This document shows, in pieces, positions 47,486 through 56,140 of a stretch of 64,000 bases of DNA. Position numbers and translations under genes: made by a program. Every line of letters starts with the position of its first letter. Within the stretch, counting starts at the first letter, position 1. Under the pieces are notes generated by a model that saw only the letters and a list, made by a program, of their open reading frames with translations, had not been told where the DNA came from and did no database searches. Source of the stretch: an uncultured Bacteroidales bacterium (lineage in GTDB: Bacteria > Bacteroidota > Bacteroidia > Bacteroidales > Paludibacteraceae); assembly GCA_937907165.1 (NCBI GenBank), contig CALCUH010000033.1, positions 19,549 through 83,548 on the forward strand. Direction: 5' to 3'.

Positions 47486-48349
47486 TTAATCATTAACCTT
47501 TCGCACCCTCTTCGCCACAATCACATGACTCTCCTTCAACTCATTCTGTTCGAAAGTAAGGTCAGGATCCAAGAACTTCCTGGAACGAAGGAATTTCTGC
47601 TCCGTGTAAAAAATCCATCCATACGGATCTTCGTCATTACAGATTTCTATCTGCTTATCCAGTTTCTGGGTGTTGTAATCCGTAACAATCATACCGAACC
47701 AATCCCCGAACACGAAAGAAGGCAAACTCTTCGCCGTGATTTTAATAGGCTCCGTTTTCTCAATCGTCTGCGGCACATAAAGATCAAAGACCAACAACTT
47801 CTCTCGATCCAAAGAAGCCTGCGGAGGTTCGAAACGCTCTGTGGATTTATAGATACGCATCTTGTAAATCTCGGCGGGAATCTGCAAATAAGCCTTATAC
47901 ATGCAGACAAACAACGGGATGAAATAGAGCATAAGCACCGGAGTCGCCGCCCAATAGCCATATTGGAAATCATTCGTCAGATTAAAAATCAGGGAGAACA
48001 ACGCCCAAGCCAAAATCACCTGCAAAGTGATGACAAGGAACATGAGTGCCGGATTTTTCCCTTTCAAACCGCTAGCGAAATGCATCAACAACGCATAATT
48101 AGCCCATCCCAACATCAAAAATAGGAATTGGAGGAACAGGAACATGGAGGGCAGATAATACATGCCGAAACATCCGCTGAACCCGAACAGCGAGAAGAAA
48201 AGGGAAGACAAAAGGACATAGGTCACCGCCTTCCTGTTGGAGAGCAACTCATTCTTCTTGGCAATCACCACGGAGAGAAGCCCCAAGATGAGCATCACCA
48301 CAGGCAACAGCAGATAATTCACGAAATACATTCCTATATTAGAAAACAT
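47486..48349 (-). CDS. tssN: Type VI secretion membrane protein TssN
   Basis: 287 residues. Five to six hydrophobic segments in the first 165 residues (YLLLPVVMLILGLLSVVI, YVLLSSLFFSLFGFSG, LFLQFLFLMLGWANYALL, FLVITLQVILAWALFSLI, ATPVLMLYFIPLFVCMY) precede a cytoplasmic domain of about 120 residues (SFVFGDWFGMIVTDYNTQKL). This is the layout of TssN, a candidate membrane core protein of subtype iii machines that lack TssJLM. It lies between tssF and tssK. Confidence 0.85.
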   Translation of the reverse strand: MFSNIGMYFVNYLLLPVVMLILGLLSVVIAKKNELLSNRKAVTYVLLSSLFFSLFGFSGCFGMYYLPSMFLFLQFLFLMLGWANYALLMHFASGLKGKNPALMFLVITLQVILAWALFSLIFNLTNDFQYGYWAATPVLMLYFIPLFVCMYKAYLQIPAEIYKMRIYKSTERFEPPQASLDREKLLVFDLYVPQTIEKTEPIKITAKSLPSFVFGDWFGMIVTDYNTQKLDKQIEICNDEDPYGWIFYTEQKFLRSRKFLDPDLTFEQNELKESHVIVAKRVRKVND

Positions 48350-48356
48350 GTCAAAA

Positions 48357-50183
48357 TCAATCTAAAAATAATCTATAATTAAACGTCATCGGAGATTGCG
48401 CCACCAAATGGTTAAACAGCTCGTCGAGCATCTGCGTCCTTTGTTTCTCGTCGGTTATGGGTTGGAAAGGGATCAGGTGGACATCGATCGTTCTGACTAG
48501 TCCTTGCCCGCTTCCGCTTCCTTTACTGATACCCTTCTCAATGCGGACTTCCTTGATCCAATCAGTCAGTTCCGCAAGACAGAAGTTACGGATGTCATTG
48601 TTAGTGACAATGCGGTTCCTGCTACCCAAAATATATTTGAAACGGGCGATGCGCTCCTTCTCCGTAGGCGTCCCTTTTCCTCCGACCGTCGGCGTAAGCA
48701 AATTCGTAGCGCCCAAGAAAGAATATAAAGAGCCGTTAGGAGCTGCGGACTGTCCGATACGTAGGCCATTAGCCTCGACACCCGCGGAGGTCCAATAATC
48801 CACATAAAACAAAGTGGACTGCTGAGGCGGTTCCACGAACAAATAATACGGCACCTCGCACTTAGCCTCACGAACAGCCGTCATCATGCTAATTTTCTGG
48901 AGCAACTTTTCTATGTCAGCCACATTCTCCGCACCCTTTGCGAATTCAGGAGAAGAGAATGTACTCAACTCGTCCTCCAGCAACGTCTTCACGCGGATCA
49001 GCAACTCGCTTGCGTCACGTTTATCGAAAGATTCGCACCCGCCATGCCTCAACGTATAGGTCAAGTCGGAAGCGTTCTCCTTGTAGCCGTAAGTCTTACA
49101 ATAAAGCCTGCCAAATTCGTCAGAAACACTCACCACGTCGAAATAAGACTCTCCCTCCATGATTTCAAGCGGCATCACGCCGAAATCCTTCTTCACGAAA
49201 TCTGTCATCTTATTGTATGTCTTGTTCGCCACAGGGAAAGCATTCACACAAACCTGAAGGTCAGACAAGACGGAAGGACTATAATTGGAAGGGAAATCCA
49301 CCTCCAACCACAAGAGGTCCTTCTGGCAAACCTTGCTATACTCGTCGTAAGCAGGAGTATATATCATGGGCACTTTCCTATAATCCGCCACGGAGACCTT
49401 CAAAGAGGACTCGATGGTAACGTATCTAGGCTTATAATATTCCATGATTTCTCGATTGACCCGCTCGTCATTTCCCAAGGAAGAAAAGAAATCGGGAAGA
49501 GTCTTCTCCGCCTCGGCGCCCTTCTCCACATACAAACCACGTCCCATATCCAAACTCAACCCGTTGCACTTCCATGAGGTAGTGTTCAACGTGTGAAGAT
49601 ATTCGTATCTGGAATCGATATTCGGGAAATCCAAATAAAGAGAAAAGTGTTGGATATCAGCCACTTTATTGACAAAATCAAGCCCAATATATACTTTTCC
49701 CGTCATCTCAGGAGTAGGGTTTACTCTCAAGACAAGTCTCTTGTCCCTATCGGGAGTCATCTCGTAAACATTCCCTTCGATAATCAGCGACTCCACTTTC
49801 ACCTTCCGCAAAGGAGTGCAACAGACCGGAGAGAATTGATACGTCTTCAGATTCTTGCCCACCAAAGCTGGCGAAGCAATGGAAAAACCGCTGTACAAAT
49901 CCGTCACATAACCGTCCACCAAAGGGTCGGTAGCCAATATGCCATGAGCAGGATGCACAACTGTAAGCGCCTCAGGCAACAAAACCTCGCTCAATCGACG
50001 CATCGCCCTCGTCTCCACCTCGGCGATATCCTCCGACAAAACATGCAGCTGCATGGCCAAAGCCTCAATAAGCAAACGAATTAAAGGATCCAAATTCTCC
50101 ACCTTCTTTACATTCCAATAGTCCAAGGCGGTCTTGATCATCCGGTCCTTTATCTCCTCCTTTGTTTCTCTATGATTCTCCAT
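48357..50183 (-). CDS. tssF: Type VI secretion baseplate protein TssF
   Basis: 608 residues. The start is typical: LDPLIRLLIEALAMQLHVLS, EDIAEVETRAMRRLSEVLLP then VVHPAHGILATDP. The end carries GLVRTIDVHLIPFQP. TssF pairs with two TssG-type partners and TssE in the baseplate wedge. It starts 9 bp after tssE and precedes tssN by 7 bp. Confidence 0.9.
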   Translation of the reverse strand: MENHRETKEEIKDRMIKTALDYWNVKKVENLDPLIRLLIEALAMQLHVLSEDIAEVETRAMRRLSEVLLPEALTVVHPAHGILATDPLVDGYVTDLYSGFSIASPALVGKNLKTYQFSPVCCTPLRKVKVESLIIEGNVYEMTPDRDKRLVLRVNPTPEMTGKVYIGLDFVNKVADIQHFSLYLDFPNIDSRYEYLHTLNTTSWKCNGLSLDMGRGLYVEKGAEAEKTLPDFFSSLGNDERVNREIMEYYKPRYVTIESSLKVSVADYRKVPMIYTPAYDEYSKVCQKDLLWLEVDFPSNYSPSVLSDLQVCVNAFPVANKTYNKMTDFVKKDFGVMPLEIMEGESYFDVVSVSDEFGRLYCKTYGYKENASDLTYTLRHGGCESFDKRDASELLIRVKTLLEDELSTFSSPEFAKGAENVADIEKLLQKISMMTAVREAKCEVPYYLFVEPPQQSTLFYVDYWTSAGVEANGLRIGQSAAPNGSLYSFLGATNLLTPTVGGKGTPTEKERIARFKYILGSRNRIVTNNDIRNFCLAELTDWIKEVRIEKGISKGSGSGQGLVRTIDVHLIPFQPITDEKQRTQMLDELFNHLVAQSPMTFNYRLFLD

Positions 50184-50192
50184 AACAATCTA

Positions 50193-50636
50193 TCAATCTT
50201 TAGACAATGGTCCCAAATACAATACATAATGGAAGCCGCAACGCTCTCCAGAGGAGACCAACGTAGCCTCCACATAGATATCCACCCTCTTCCTCACACT
50301 CACATTGCTGATTATGGCATTCTCCCGAAGGACCTCCTCCACATTCAGCCGATATTGGCAGTCGGTAATCCTCTTCTCGTATTGCGATATGGATCTAGAC
50401 AAGCATTCGATAAACTGGGTTTTCCATGCATTTAAGGAAACGATCCTCTCGAAATCCAGTTCCCAAATATCCGTTCCGTAGGAATAGTCGAAAGTGTGCT
50501 CGCCGGGATAAGTGCCGATCAGCAACTCAATATGCTGATCCACCGACTCCAACTCGCCGCATCTGCGCACACCAATCCCATTCTCCTCCACAATGGCGGA
50601 AAAATCGAATGGCATGCAATAGTATTCTTCGTTCAT
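50193..50636 (-). CDS. tssE: Type VI secretion baseplate protein TssE (gp25-like)
   Basis: 147 residues from ATG at 50636 (MNEEYYCMPFDFSAIVEENG). A longer frame to 50687 adds 17 residues and is not preferred. The gp25 fold is shown by VDQHIELLIGTYPGEHTFDY, YGTDIWELDFERIVSLNAWK and a strand end VDIYVEATLVSSG. It is the first gene of the type VI locus and is preceded by a consensus promoter. Confidence 0.85.
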   Translation of the reverse strand: MNEEYYCMPFDFSAIVEENGIGVRRCGELESVDQHIELLIGTYPGEHTFDYSYGTDIWELDFERIVSLNAWKTQFIECLSRSISQYEKRITDCQYRLNVEEVLRENAIISNVSVRKRVDIYVEATLVSSGERCGFHYVLYLGPLSKD

Positions 50637-50790
50637 ATAATTCCTCAAAAAATGTCTTCGGTTATATGGTAAGAATGGCCGACTCACTACCCTAACGTAA
50701 AGGATTTGAGTGATAAGTCCATCGTAACTATTTAAATATCACTATATTATGATAATAAAAAATCAAACTTTAACCATATTATCAATTTTA

Positions 50791-50822
50791 CAAAAATACA
50801 AACTTTCAAAAAAGCCACAAAA
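50791..50822 (-). promoter_or_regulatory. Bacteroidota-type promoter for the type VI locus
   Basis: On the minus strand TTTTG (50822-50818), 19 bp, TATTTTTG (50798-50791). Both boxes and the spacing fit the -33/-7 consensus. It lies about 155 bp before the tssE ATG. The AT-rich surroundings raise the chance of a random match. The rest of 50637-51000 shows nothing else. Confidence 0.55.
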
Positions 50823-51000
50823 CTTTTATAGACAAATCGGCGTCCATTAACGAATATGAATTTAGAAATATTTTACAGATTCTTTTAGAGAAGATATATA
50901 ACCGCAAGTGCCCTCCACAAAACTCCGTCTTCTAAACTTAGACAGTTCCTATAAAGCGTTATTTTTTATATGGGCAACTCTTTTTTAATAAAATATTTTA

Positions 51001-51008
51001 TATCTTTG
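51001..51008 (+). promoter_or_regulatory. -7 element (TATCTTTG) of the his operon
   Basis: Exact match to the TAnnTTTG consensus, 28 bp upstream of the leader peptide ATG. The -33 region (about 50976-50983) is T-rich (CTCTTTTTT) without a clear TTTG. Transcription would start close to 51015 and cover the whole attenuator. Confidence 0.65.
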
Positions 51009-51036
51009 CATCGCATTTGGAAAGAAACAAAGAGAC

Positions 51037-51084
51037 ATGTTGAACAAGAACCATCATCATAACCATCATCATTATCAACGATAA
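51037..51084 (+). CDS. hisL: his operon leader peptide
   Basis: A 15-codon frame reading MLNKNHHHNHHHYQR followed by TAA, with six His codons, all CAT. It lies between a consensus -7 box and a terminator with an alternative antiterminator stem, 115 bp upstream of hisG. Ribosome stalling on the His codons when charged tRNA-His is scarce would favour the antiterminator, the classical attenuation logic. The peptide itself is unlikely to have another job. Confidence 0.9.
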   Translation: MLNKNHHHNHHHYQR

Positions 51085-51087
51085 TAG

Positions 51088-51155
51088 TCGGTGAGCGGTT
51101 GTGTATGCGATATGAATAGGGCTTGCCGAAGAATCGGTGAGCCTTTTGTTTTTTT
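51088..51155 (+). promoter_or_regulatory. his attenuator: antiterminator and terminator stems
   Basis: TCGGTGAGC occurs twice (51088-51096 and 51134-51142). The segment GCTTGCCGA (51121-51129) between them can pair with either copy. Pairing with the second gives a stem with loop AGAA, GGCT/AGCC and CCGA/TCGG, followed by TTTTGTTTTTTT, a Rho-independent terminator. Pairing with the first removes it. The first copy starts only four bases after the leader stop codon, so the position of the ribosome decides which stem forms. Confidence 0.85.
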
Positions 51156-51199
51156 CATATACCAGATAAGGAAATAATAACAATAAACAAAAATAGATT

Positions 51200-52051
51200 A
51201 TGTTAAGAATCGCAGTTCAGGCCAAAGGCCGTTTGTTCGATGAGACCATGACGATGTTGGAAGAGTCCAGCATCAAGATCAGCTCTGGAAAGAGAACCCT
51301 TTTAGTACCGGCTTCCAACTTCCCGGTGGAAATCCTCTATTTACGTGACGACGATATCCCGCAGGCGGTCGCAAGCGGCATCGCTGATGTCGGTATCGTA
51401 GGAGAGAACGAATACGTGGAGCGCCACGAGAAGGCTGACCTCATCAAGCGTCTCGATTTCAGCAAATGCCGTCTATCCCTCGCCATTCCGAAGGCGGTGG
51501 ACTACCAAGGCCTCAGCTGGTTCAACGGTAAGAAGATCGCCACTTCCTACCCTTACATTCTCCAAAACTTCTTGGACAAGAACAACATCAAGGCGGAAAT
51601 CCACGTCATCACAGGTTCCGTGGAAATCGCTCCCGGCATCGGTTTGGCTGATTGCATCTTCGATATCGTCAGCTCAGGCAGCACGCTCGTCAGCAACAAC
51701 CTGAAAGAGGTGGAGGTAGTGCTCAAATCTGAGGCGATCCTCATCGGAAACCCTCAATTGAGCGGAGAAAAGAAGGAAATCCTCGACGAACTCCTATTCC
51801 GTTTCGACTCCTACAAGAACGCTGAAGGCAAGAAATACATCATCCTCAACATTCCTAACGAGAAGATCAAGGAGGTTTGCCAAATCCTGCCGGGCATGAA
51901 GGCGCCTACCGTCACTCCATTGGTGAAAGAGGGTTGGTCTTCCCTCCACTCCGTCATCTCGGAGAAAACATTCTGGGACATCATCAGCCAATTGAAAGCC
52001 CTCGGAGCCGAAGGCATCTTGGTTGTCCCTATCGAAAAAATGATTCTTTAA
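51200..52051 (+). CDS. hisG: ATP phosphoribosyltransferase HisG, long form
   Basis: 283 residues, the first enzyme of histidine synthesis (ATP + PRPP to PR-ATP). The start MLRIAVQAKGRLFDETM and the PRPP-binding region (GIGLADCIFDIVSSGSTLVSNNL, shortened here to LADCIFDIVSSGSTL, about 153-168) are typical. The extra C-terminal 80 residues (LPGMKAPTVTPL, WSSLHSVISE) are the regulatory ACT-like domain of the long, histidine-feedback-inhibited form that needs no HisZ. It is the first gene after the attenuator. Confidence 0.95.
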   Translation: MLRIAVQAKGRLFDETMTMLEESSIKISSGKRTLLVPASNFPVEILYLRDDDIPQAVASGIADVGIVGENEYVERHEKADLIKRLDFSKCRLSLAIPKAVDYQGLSWFNGKKIATSYPYILQNFLDKNNIKAEIHVITGSVEIAPGIGLADCIFDIVSSGSTLVSNNLKEVEVVLKSEAILIGNPQLSGEKKEILDELLFRFDSYKNAEGKKYIILNIPNEKIKEVCQILPGMKAPTVTPLVKEGWSSLHSVISEKTFWDIISQLKALGAEGILVVPIEKMIL

Positions 52052-52063
52052 TTTTAGAAGGTC

Positions 52064-53338
52064 ATGAAAATCTATAAATATCCCGCAGCGTCGGAGTGGG
52101 CGCAACTACTCGCCCGTCCGACATTCGACAACGCCACACTCTTCGAAACCGTCCGCGCCGTGTTGAACGACGTGAAGGAGAAGGGCGACGAAGCGGTCAA
52201 AGCCTACGAACTGAAATTCGACAAGGTAGAACTCTCCTCGCTCGTCGTGACCGAGGCGGAAATCAAGGAGGCGGAAGGAATCGTCTCCCAAGAACTGAAA
52301 GACGCCATCCTATTGGCGAAAGGAAACATCACGAAATTCCATAGCGCCCAAGCGCAAGAACTCCCATGCGTGGAGACCATGCCGGGCGTCACCTGCTGGC
52401 AAAAAGCGAAAGCCATCGAGAAGGTGGGTCTCTACATTCCAGGCGGAACAGCGCCTCTCTTCTCCACCGTGCTGATGCTGGCTATTCCAGCTCAAATCGC
52501 AGGTTGTAAGGAGATCGTTCTCTGCACCCCGCCGAACAAAGAGGGGAAAGTTCATCCCGCCGTGCTTTTCGCAGCAAAGACGGCCGGAGTAAGCAAGATA
52601 TTCAAGATCGGTGGCGTGCAAGCCATCGCGTCCATGGCATACGGTACAGAAAGCGTGCCTAAGGTCTACAAAATCTTCGGTCCGGGCAACCAGTACGTGA
52701 CCGCAGCCAAACAAATGGTGAGCCTAAAGGATGTGGCCATCGACATGCCTGCGGGTCCTTCAGAGGTGGAGGTGCTCGCCGACGAAACCGCCAATCCGGT
52801 ATTCGTGGCATCCGACTTGCTCTCTCAAGCAGAACATGGTGTGGACAGCCAAGCTGTCCTAGTCACTACCAGCGAATCGTTGGCAGACAAAGTGATGAAA
52901 GAAGTTGAAATTCAGTTGGAAAAATTGCCGAGGATGGAAATCGCCAGCAAATCCGTGGCCAACAGCAAGATATTCATCGTAAAGGATATGCAAGAAGCCA
53001 TCACGCTGAGCAACTCCTACGCTCCTGAGCACCTCATCATTTCAGCCAACAATTACAGGGAAATCGCCGAGCAGATCGACAACGCCGGTTCCATCTTCTT
53101 AGGATACTACACGCCTGAAAGCGCGGGCGACTACGCCTCCGGAACGAACCACACGTTGCCGACCAACGGATACGCCAAGGCATACAGCGGCGTGAACCTC
53201 GACAGTTTCCGCAAAAAAATCACCTACCAGGAGATCACCAAGGAGGGCTTGAACCGCATAGGCGACGCCATCGAGATCATGGCAAGCAACGAGCAACTCT
53301 TCGCCCACCAGAACGCTGTGACGCTCCGTAGGAAATAA
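52064..53338 (+). CDS. hisD: Histidinol dehydrogenase HisD
   Basis: 424 residues, oxidising L-histidinol to L-histidine in two NAD-dependent steps. Motifs: GLYIPGGTAPLFSTVLM (about 125), GPGNQYVTAAKQMV (about 205), the catalytic and zinc region DLLSQAEHGVDSQAVLVT (about 255), and YAPEHLII (about 325). It starts 12 bp after hisG and is plainly in the same operon. Confidence 0.96.
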   Translation: MKIYKYPAASEWAQLLARPTFDNATLFETVRAVLNDVKEKGDEAVKAYELKFDKVELSSLVVTEAEIKEAEGIVSQELKDAILLAKGNITKFHSAQAQELPCVETMPGVTCWQKAKAIEKVGLYIPGGTAPLFSTVLMLAIPAQIAGCKEIVLCTPPNKEGKVHPAVLFAAKTAGVSKIFKIGGVQAIASMAYGTESVPKVYKIFGPGNQYVTAAKQMVSLKDVAIDMPAGPSEVEVLADETANPVFVASDLLSQAEHGVDSQAVLVTTSESLADKVMKEVEIQLEKLPRMEIASKSVANSKIFIVKDMQEAITLSNSYAPEHLIISANNYREIAEQIDNAGSIFLGYYTPESAGDYASGTNHTLPTNGYAKAYSGVNLDSFRKKITYQEITKEGLNRIGDAIEIMASNEQLFAHQNAVTLRRK

Positions 53339-53381
53339 TAACCGGGCGAGACAAAACAACGCCCCCAAAAAAGAAGAGAAT

Positions 53382-54416
53382 ATGTTTGAATTAAAGAATA
53401 TCGTTCGTCCGAACATCTGGCAACTGAAGCCTTATTCATGCGCCAGAGACGAGTTCAAAGGCGAGGCGTCCGTCTATCTGGACGCCAACGAGAATCCGTA
53501 CAACGGACCTTACAACCGTTACCCTGACCCGCTCCAGCTCAAAGTAAAAGAGGAGATTCGGAAGATTAAAGGGTGTGAAGTGAAGAACATCTTCCTCGGC
53601 AACGGAAGCGACGAGGCGATCGACCTCGTCTACCGCATCTTCTGCGAACCGAAGGAGAACAACGTGGTAGCCATCGCTCCAACTTACGGAATGTACGGCG
53701 TCTGCGCAGATGTCAACAATGTAGAGTACCGCTGTGTACTGCTCGACGAGCAGTTCCAATTCTCCGCCGAAGCGCTTTTGGCTAAGGCGGACGACAAGAC
53801 CCGCGTCATGTGGCTCTGCTCGCCTAACAACCCAACTGGCAACGCACTCGACGGAAAGGAGATCGAGACACTGCTCAAGAAGTTCGACGGCATCGTTGTG
53901 GTCGACGAGGCTTACATCGACTTCTCCTCCCAACCAAGCTGGCTGAAACGCCTCAACGAATTTCCGAACCTCATCGTCCTGCAGACCCTTTCAAAGGCGT
54001 GGGCGAGCGCCGGAATACGCATGGGAATGGCCTTCGCTTCGGAAGAGATTATCGGACTGTTCAATAAAGTGAAATATCCTTACAACGTCAACATCCTCAC
54101 CCAAAAGCAAGCCTTGGAGACCCTCCAAGCGCCTGAGAAAATCTCCGCATGGGTGGAGACCCTATTAAAGGAACGCGCGGCGTTGAATACGGAACTCGGA
54201 ATGCTTTCGATCGTCGAGAAGATATATCCGACCGACGCCAATTTCATCCTCGTGAAGGTGAACGACGCGAACAAGACCTACAATCATCTGGTCGGCAAAG
54301 GTATCATCGTCCGCAACCGCCACACGGTGCAACTCTGCGGCAACTGCCTACGCATCACGGTAGGTACGCCAGAAGAGAACCAGACGCTACTGAAAGAACT
54401 AAAGAACATGCGATAA
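53382..54416 (+). CDS. hisC: Histidinol-phosphate aminotransferase HisC
   Basis: 344 residues, a fold type I PLP enzyme. Motifs: LDANENPYNGPYNRYPDP near the start, GNGSDEAIDLVYRIFC, CSPNNPTGNALDG, VVDEAYIDF, and the PLP lysine in LQTLSKAWASAGIRMGMAF (about 205). It transfers the amino group from glutamate to imidazole-acetol phosphate. It follows hisD by 43 bp. hisB, often next in Bacteroidota, is absent: a terminator and a TPR gene follow. Confidence 0.95.
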   Translation: MFELKNIVRPNIWQLKPYSCARDEFKGEASVYLDANENPYNGPYNRYPDPLQLKVKEEIRKIKGCEVKNIFLGNGSDEAIDLVYRIFCEPKENNVVAIAPTYGMYGVCADVNNVEYRCVLLDEQFQFSAEALLAKADDKTRVMWLCSPNNPTGNALDGKEIETLLKKFDGIVVVDEAYIDFSSQPSWLKRLNEFPNLIVLQTLSKAWASAGIRMGMAFASEEIIGLFNKVKYPYNVNILTQKQALETLQAPEKISAWVETLLKERAALNTELGMLSIVEKIYPTDANFILVKVNDANKTYNHLVGKGIIVRNRHTVQLCGNCLRITVGTPEENQTLLKELKNMR

Positions 54417-54423
54417 CTGCAAG

Positions 54424-54456
54424 ACGGGACTACGGATTAAACGTGGTCCCGTTTTT
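54424..54456 (+). terminator. Rho-independent terminator of hisGDC
   Basis: ACGGGAC (54424-54430) pairs with GTCCCGT (54446-54452) and a run of five T follows. It lies 8 bp after the hisC stop and fits the end of the operon. Confidence 0.8.
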
Positions 54457-54483
54457 ATTATTCACCTTAAATCATTTTCCCCT

Positions 54484-55686
54484 ATGAACACAACAAAAAG
54501 AGTCATCACACTCCTGTTGACCTGCATTTTTTGCGCGTTGACCACCTTCGCCCAGAAATATCCGTTGTCTACGGAAGACAAAGAAAGACTGAACCACGCC
54601 ATCGAACTCGTCGACCAAGGACAGACAGACTCCTCCCTCATCATCATAGAGTCATTACTGAAAAAATATCCGAAGGACTATCTGGTCAATTACGAATACA
54701 CATACACACTCTGCCAGAAAGGAGAGTTCAAGAAGGCGAATAAAGTACTAAAGAAACTGGAGAAATATCCCGAAGCGAGCGATAGGTTATACCAAATGAT
54801 AGGAAACACCTACGACTACATGGGAGAACCCGAAAACGCACTAAAAGCCTATCAAAGAGGTTTGAAAAAATTTCCTAATTCAGGTCCTCTCTATGCGGAG
54901 CAAGGAAACGTATATTTTAACCAAAGTAAATACGACGACGCGTTATCCTATTATGAGAAAGGCGTTGAAGTGGATCCCATGTACCCGACCAGCTATCTGA
55001 GAGCGGCGACGCTTTACCTAAGTTCCAACGAACCAATTTGGGGAATGATATATGCGGAAATGTTCTACCTCCTAAAACCACTGGCGAAAGAGAACAGCAT
55101 GCTATGCAATCTTACCTTAAAGGCCATGAGAGATAATTTCAAAATGGAAGGAGACTCGCTGCATGTCACACTCACCCATCGGAACAATATCTATTGGAAC
55201 TCGAAGAAAAAGGATGCGAAGGGCCTTTTAGATGCCCTATGGTCCGCATACGCTTGTTTCGAAATCCGCTATGAATCCGTAGCCGGAGTTTCGGCACGAA
55301 TCAATGGTTTCAAAGACACGATAGACTTCAACCTTTTCTGCAAAATCAGGGAAGGCATAGCGGATAGCCTCGCGAACACAGACTACAGCTGCGGGCTCTT
55401 CAAGTTCCACAAGAAAATCATAGAGGCAGGCTTCTGGGAATGCTACAACATGGCCATCTACAACAAAGCCTTCCCTACCGAGTTTGAAGCCTTCATGGCG
55501 AACGAGGAGAACGTCAAAAAAATCACTTCCTTCATGACATGGTACAATACCATCGGCGACTACCCTAATCCGAACGAACCAACCTCTTCCATCGTCATGG
55601 AGAGACAATTGTCCCAGATGAAGGAAAAAAAGCTTGAAGAAGATACGAAGAAAACCGAAAAGAAAGCACCAGACGAAGGGAAATAA
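54484..55686 (+). CDS. Exported TPR-repeat protein
   Basis: 400 residues. A signal peptide (VITLLLTCIFCALTTFAQ) is followed by four to five tetratricopeptide repeats between about residues 30 and 200 (for example YQMIGNTYDYMGEPENALKA, YAEQGNVYFNQSKYDDALSY). A less repetitive C-terminal half ends in a Lys/Glu-rich tail. TPR proteins serve as scaffolds; the partner is unknown. It lies behind the his terminator, so it is probably transcribed separately. Confidence 0.75.
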   Translation: MNTTKRVITLLLTCIFCALTTFAQKYPLSTEDKERLNHAIELVDQGQTDSSLIIIESLLKKYPKDYLVNYEYTYTLCQKGEFKKANKVLKKLEKYPEASDRLYQMIGNTYDYMGEPENALKAYQRGLKKFPNSGPLYAEQGNVYFNQSKYDDALSYYEKGVEVDPMYPTSYLRAATLYLSSNEPIWGMIYAEMFYLLKPLAKENSMLCNLTLKAMRDNFKMEGDSLHVTLTHRNNIYWNSKKKDAKGLLDALWSAYACFEIRYESVAGVSARINGFKDTIDFNLFCKIREGIADSLANTDYSCGLFKFHKKIIEAGFWECYNMAIYNKAFPTEFEAFMANEENVKKITSFMTWYNTIGDYPNPNEPTSSIVMERQLSQMKEKKLEEDTKKTEKKAPDEGK

Positions 55687-55952
55687 GCTGCGGACCCTTC
55701 ATGCTTCCGGAAAGAATCATTGAGGCGGAGTTCCTGTAAACATACAACCTGTTCAAGGGCGCTTCAATTCATCCGTCGTATTTCCGCCAAGAACCACTTT
55801 TGACGAAAGTCATCAAATCACGGTTACGAAATCAGTTTGTAATGGAATGGGTTGATAATGACCCCAATACGAAAAATAGTGGACGAAAAAGTTGCATAAC
55901 GCTCATTTTTGTCGTATATTCAAGTATTACACATTACACACTGAATGTAAAC

Positions 55953-56021
55953 TTACAAAGTAAGTCTCAGAGGAGACTGCTTGTGATAAGTGGTCTCCCC
56001 TTTTTTAGGGACGCTTTGTAA
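55953..56021 (+). terminator. Structured terminator-like element with alternative stems
   Basis: GGAGAC (55972-55977) pairs with GTCTCC (55993-55998), followed by CCTTTTTT. Alternatively AGTCTC (about 55963-55968) pairs with GAGACT (55973-55978), which would break that stem. Outer arms TTACAAAG (55953-55960) and CTTTGTAA (56014-56021) also match. It lies 270 bp after the TPR gene and 270 bp before the NAD operon's own start. It may be the TPR gene terminator or the end of a small RNA. 55687-55950 shows no gene. Confidence 0.5.
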
Positions 56022-56065
56022 AATTCAGATATAAATTCAGGCGTTGGGAGCCTTTATTAATCCCA

Positions 56066-56082
56066 GCCGGGCATCCCCCGGC
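56066..56082. repeat. Short GC-rich hairpin
   Basis: GCCGGG and CCCGGC are inverted copies with a 5-nt loop. It is the first of three palindromes in the 56066-56180 stretch and has no T-run after it. Role unknown. Confidence 0.4.
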
Positions 56083-56117
56083 ACACCCAAGGAAAACGGT
56101 ACGGATAAAATCACGGT

Positions 56118-56140
56118 TTCTTCCGCATAATGCGGAAGAA
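56118..56140. repeat. 10-bp perfect hairpin
   Basis: TTCTTCCGCA (56118-56127) and TGCGGAAGAA (56131-56140) pair perfectly around TAA. It lies immediately before the GAGACGCACGGCCGT repeats, so the set looks like a composite REP-type intergenic element. Confidence 0.55.

Noticed and set aside
50688..51000. RNA gene in the divergent gap between tssE and the his leader
   Set aside because: AT-rich sequence without tRNA-like arms or stable stems; only the two promoters can be supported.
51052..51072. CAT microsatellite
   Set aside because: The CAT triplets are His codons in a leader peptide frame placed before a terminator and hisG, which explains them better than a neutral repeat.
55687..55950. 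Possible gene after the TPR protein
   Set aside because: All frames are broken by stops or give low-complexity products; no family is recognised.
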